NCBI RefSeq assembly: GCF_905475465.1
Contig: NC_062247.1
Span: 11,346,001 to 11,410,000, forward strand
DNA length: 64,000 nt
Source: Pieris napi
Taxonomy: Eukaryota > Arthropoda > Insecta > Lepidoptera > Pieridae
Reading direction: 5' to 3'
Shown here: in pieces, positions 61,117 through 64,000 of the stretch
Position numbering within the stretch: the stretch's first letter is position 1
Layout of the letters: each line of letters begins with the position of its first letter
Made by a program: the position numbers and the translations under genes
Notes under the pieces: generated by a model
Database searches by the model: none
Told to the model about the DNA's origin: nothing
The model's input: only the letters and a program-made list of their open reading frames with translations

Positions 61117-62226
61117 TTATCTGTATTTGTTTCCCCGGAGTTGGTATCGACTAAAAGATGGAGGGTTTTGGCAAAAATGGCTCACGGTGTCCTCTATTTT
61201 CGCGGATTGTTTTTCTTTTTGAGATTTTAATTTGGATATTATTGGATCCCAGGTGTTTGACAATTTTAGGCCGTCTTCTCTATTGAAATTGGGGTGTTTT
61301 TTGATTTCAATGGCTTCGCGTACCAATCTTGGGAAGAATCTTTTCTCTTTCGCAAGTACTTTCGGTTGGTCAAAGCGTATGTAGTGATTAGGCCTATCTA
61401 GTATGTGTTCACAGACTGCTGATTTTGTGTGTCGTCTATGTCTTATGTCTGCAATGTGTTCTTTGAGTCTGCTGGACATATTGCGTTTAGTTTGCCCTAT
61501 GTAAGACAGGCCACAGTCGCAATCCAGTTTGTATATACCTGCATCTTGCAATGGGGTGTTACTTTTGATTGGTCTTAGGAATTGCTGAATCTTCTTGTGC
61601 GGCTTGAAAATTGTATGAATAGAAGCTCGTTTTAGGATCCGGCTAATTCTATCTGTAACTCCCTTTACATATGGCAAGTAGGCTGGCTGGCGGGGAACTG
61701 TTTGTGTCTTGTTTTTGTTTTTGTGATGTAGCCGGGGGATGCGCAGCTTGTTTCGGTGTAGCACCTGTTTGACATGCTGTAGTTCCTCCTCGAGGTGGGC
61801 ATCATCACAAAGACGCTGGGCTCTCTGAAACAAACATTTACCGACAGAAAGCAGTTGTGAAGGGTGGTGGTGGGATTCACCATTGAGGTACCTATCTGTG
61901 TGGGTTGCCTTCCTGTGTATTGTGTGACCTAGTGTGCCATCTGCTTTGCGTATAATTAAAATGTCTAAAAAGGGCAGACAGTTGTTGTTTTCTTGTTCAA
62001 CAGTAAATTTAATGTTCTTGTGTATTGAATTTAAATGTGCTAGAAATGCAGATATTTTGTCATTGGGGAGTACTACAAATGTGTCATCGACATATCTCTT
62101 GTACAGTCGAGGTTTAACCGGGGCATTGGCTAGAGCTCTCTCCTCAAAGTCCTCCATGAAGATGTCAGCGACTATAGGTGACACTGGAGAACCCATGGCT
62201 ACTCCATCAACCTGCACATTTTGCAA
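61117..62226 (-). CDS. Penelope-like RT/GIY-YIG ORF, left arm (5'-truncated)
   Basis: 369 codons on the minus strand. Contains the late reverse transcriptase motifs VDGVAMGSPVSP and the catalytic YVDD, then a linker and a GIY-YIG endonuclease (GIYKLDCDCGLSYIGQTKR). The N-terminal half of the RT, including the first catalytic Asp motif, is missing, so it cannot be an active polymerase. The apparent start MQNVQVDG is created at the palindrome junction. Differs from the right arm at few residues (for example LLSVGKC versus LHSVGKC). Confidence 0.85.
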   Translation of the reverse strand: MQNVQVDGVAMGSPVSPIVADIFMEDFEERALANAPVKPRLYKRYVDDTFVVLPNDKISAFLAHLNSIHKNIKFTVEQENNNCLPFLDILIIRKADGTLGHTIHRKATHTDRYLNGESHHHPSQLLSVGKCLFQRAQRLCDDAHLEEELQHVKQVLHRNKLRIPRLHHKNKNKTQTVPRQPAYLPYVKGVTDRISRILKRASIHTIFKPHKKIQQFLRPIKSNTPLQDAGIYKLDCDCGLSYIGQTKRNMSSRLKEHIADIRHRRHTKSAVCEHILDRPNHYIRFDQPKVLAKEKRFFPRLVREAIEIKKHPNFNREDGLKLSNTWDPIISKLKSQKEKQSAKIEDTVSHFCQNPPSFSRYQLRGNKYR

Positions 62227-62268
62227 TGATATCTAGATATCATTGCAAAAAGACTTAGGGAACAGAAC

Positions 62269-63444
62269 ATGTCACCAGATTATGTAGATATTGTAAAACA
62301 CTGTCTCACATCAGGATACTTAATGTGGAAAGATGAGTTCTATGTGCAGGTTGATGGAGTAGCCATGGGTTCTCCAGTGTCACCTATAGTCGCTGACATC
62401 TTCATGGAGGACTTTGAGGAGAGAGCTCTAGCCAATGCCCCGGTTAAACCTCGACTGTACAAGAGATATGTCGATGACACATTTGTAGTACTCCCCAATG
62501 ACAAAATATCTGCATTTCTAGCACATTTAAATTCAATACACAAGAACATTAAATTTACTGTTGAACAAGAAAACAACAACTGTCTGCCCTTTTTAGACAT
62601 TTTAATTATACGCAAAGCAGATGGCACACTAGGTCACACAATACACAGGAAGGCAACCCACACAGATAGGTACCTCAATGGTGAATCCCACCACCACCCT
62701 TCACAACTGCATTCTGTCGGTAAATGTTTGTTTCAGAGAGCCCAGCGTCTTTGTGATGATGCCCACCTCGAGGAGGAACTACAGCATGTCAAACAGGTGC
62801 TACACCGAAACAAGCTGCGCATCCCCCGGCTACATCACAAAAACAAAAACAAGACACAAACAGTTCCCCGCCAGCCAGCCTACTTGCCATATGTAAAGGG
62901 AGTTACAGATAGAATTAGCCGGATCCTAAAACGAGCTTCTATTCATACAATTTTCAAGCCGCACAAGAAGATTCAGCAATTCCTAAGACCAATCAAAAGT
63001 AACACCCCATTGCAAGATGCAGGTATATACAAACTGGATTGCGACTGTGGCCTGTCTTACATAGGGCAAACTAAACGCAATATGTCCAGCAGACTCAAAG
63101 AACACATTGCAGACATAAGACATAGACGACACACAAAATCAGCAGTCTGTGAACACATACTAGATAGGCCTAATCACTACATACGCTTTGACCAACCGAA
63201 AGTACTTGCGAAAGAGAAAAGATTCTTCCCAAGATTGGTACGCGAAGCCATTGAAATCAAAAAACACCCCAATTTCAATAGAGAAGACGGCCTAAAATTG
63301 TCAAACACCTGGGATCCAATAATATCCAAATTAAAATCTCAAAAAGAAAAACAATCCGCGAAAATAGAGGACACCGTGAGCCATTTTTGCCAAAACCCTC
63401 CATCTTTTAGTCGATACCAACTCCGGGGAAACAAATACAGATAA
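62269..63444 (+). CDS. Penelope-like RT/GIY-YIG ORF, right arm (5'-truncated)
   Basis: 391 codons. Residues 29-41 DGVAMGSPVSPIV (RT finger/palm motif), YVDD catalytic pair at 67-70, linker with basic KNKNKTQ stretch, GIY at 252-254 and YIG at 264-266, then the conserved Arg/His-rich part (RLKEHIADIRHR). Penelope elements use the GIY-YIG nuclease to nick target DNA and prime reverse transcription. Full-length proteins are roughly twice as long, so this copy is truncated although its remaining frame is intact. The start at 62269 is simply the first ATG left after truncation. Confidence 0.87.
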   Translation: MSPDYVDIVKHCLTSGYLMWKDEFYVQVDGVAMGSPVSPIVADIFMEDFEERALANAPVKPRLYKRYVDDTFVVLPNDKISAFLAHLNSIHKNIKFTVEQENNNCLPFLDILIIRKADGTLGHTIHRKATHTDRYLNGESHHHPSQLHSVGKCLFQRAQRLCDDAHLEEELQHVKQVLHRNKLRIPRLHHKNKNKTQTVPRQPAYLPYVKGVTDRISRILKRASIHTIFKPHKKIQQFLRPIKSNTPLQDAGIYKLDCDCGLSYIGQTKRNMSSRLKEHIADIRHRRHTKSAVCEHILDRPNHYIRFDQPKVLAKEKRFFPRLVREAIEIKKHPNFNREDGLKLSNTWDPIISKLKSQKEKQSAKIEDTVSHFCQNPPSFSRYQLRGNKYR

Positions 63445-63518
63445 GGCAACTTTCTCTGCAGCTGTGATACCTTTTGACATTTAACATCTTTTGTCTTCAG
63501 TCACCGTGACCACGCACG

Positions 63519-63540
63519 CTGTAAAGCACGCGAAACGTCG
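63519..63540 (+). ncRNA. Hammerhead-ribozyme-like core in Penelope 3' region
   Basis: CTGTAAA GCACGC GAAACGTCGG resembles the CUGANGA...GAAAC...GUC core that Penelope-like elements carry in their terminal regions. Two core positions deviate (CTGTAAA instead of CTGANGA), so it is probably inactive or only a relic. The mirror copy is at about 61020-61041 on the minus strand. Confidence 0.35.
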
Positions 63541-64000
63541 GATAAATTTAAAATTATGTCAAATAGTTGTAAATTTATAATAATAATACATAACTTTAAT
63601 CCGGTAAAAAGCGTTTTTCTTTAAATGTGTAAAGGTTATGTAAATCAAAGACAATACTATAAGTATTTGTTCACCTTATTTTGTATTAATATCGAAAAAA
63701 CACCCTAATTTTCAATCGAAAATTCTGACGTCAAAATTTCAGCTTTTTTCAAAAACTTGGTGTGCTTTCAGTTCGTTGAAATCTCTACTTTCCTATGGTA
63801 AAAAAAAATATATATATTACCATAGTAAATCTTCTCAGAAAACGCAATAAATCGTATGCAGTAACGCCCAGACCTGTCATCCACTTCCTTACTTCTCTAT
63901 GAAATACGAAAATTTTAGCCCATCTAAAGGCTAATTTTTTTTTAGGTCACTCAGGTATATATAAGTTATCTTAAAATAGTAATAAATAGGCATCTAATTA

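Larger units (their letters stand above)
60941..63658. mobile_element. Penelope-like inverted pair (palindromic insertion)
   Basis: Two copies of one Penelope-like element joined head to head, with complete 3' ends pointing outward and ending AGAAAAACGC / GCGTTTTTCT. The centre is GCAATGATATCTAGATATCATTGC near 62234. The whole is flanked by the 12-bp duplication ATAAGTATTTGT (60929-60940, 63659-63670). The left arm lacks about 92 bp near the centre that the right arm keeps. Confidence 0.85.
60650..63905. repeat. Repeat R1, second copy, interrupted
   Basis: 60650-60940 is the reverse complement of about 10320-10620, and 63659-63905 of about 10060-10320; the Penelope palindrome sits exactly between. 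Confidence 0.75.

Noticed and set aside
61934..62236. 100-codon + strand frame in the left Penelope arm (mirrored at 62340-62627)
   Set aside because: Antisense shadow of the RT/GIY-YIG frame.
1..64000. CRISPR array or prokaryotic operon
   Set aside because: No regularly spaced short repeats; genes have spliceosomal introns and poly(A) signals.

Overview
The window is eukaryotic, AT-rich and intron-rich, and looks like a lepidopteran insect chromosome. Evidence: a nine-exon secreted serpin gene whose last intron falls just after the hinge, as in moth serpin-1 genes; a tRNA-derived SINE; piggyBac, hAT, mariner and Penelope-like insertions; and many decayed non-LTR retrotransposon pieces. I cannot name the species.

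The backbone is a head-to-tail array of four closely related serpin (serine protease inhibitor) genes, all on the + strand. Gene A1 (exons 3-9, 534-8727) is cut by the left edge. Gene B1 (14514-25537), gene A2 (30439-39918) and gene B2 (46183-57726) are complete, with nine exons each and 392, 391 and 392 codons. Every splice junction, phase and exon length is conserved, except that the last exon of A2 is one codon shorter. The bodies are nearly identical. The reactive-centre loop in exon 9 is the most divergent part, so the array makes one scaffold with several protease baits. A1 resembles A2 and B1 resembles B2, giving an A-B-A-B order. B2, however, carries A-like exon 7 and A2-like exons 1-2, so gene conversion or unequal crossing-over has mixed the copies.

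Introns and spacers are filled with mobile DNA, mostly shared by all copies and so older than the duplications. Copy-specific insertions act as time stamps: a 2.1-kb hAT element in A1 intron 3 (8-bp target duplication), a 635-bp piggyBac derivative in B1 intron 5 (TTAA), a double fold-back element in B1 intron 8, a GC-rich poly(A)-tailed retroelement end downstream of A2, and two short mariner elements in B2 intron 2. A fragment of a non-LTR endonuclease ORF ends about 180-200 bp before the start codon of each complete gene, and a TATA-like box lies between them.

Right of gene B2 (59.4-64 kb) the sequence leaves the array. It has a SINE, a perfect 29-bp hairpin and a 2.7-kb palindrome of two head-to-head, 5'-truncated Penelope-like elements (reverse transcriptase plus GIY-YIG endonuclease). 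The palindrome interrupts another repeat and is flanked by a 12-bp target duplication. No tRNA, rRNA or CRISPR locus was seen.
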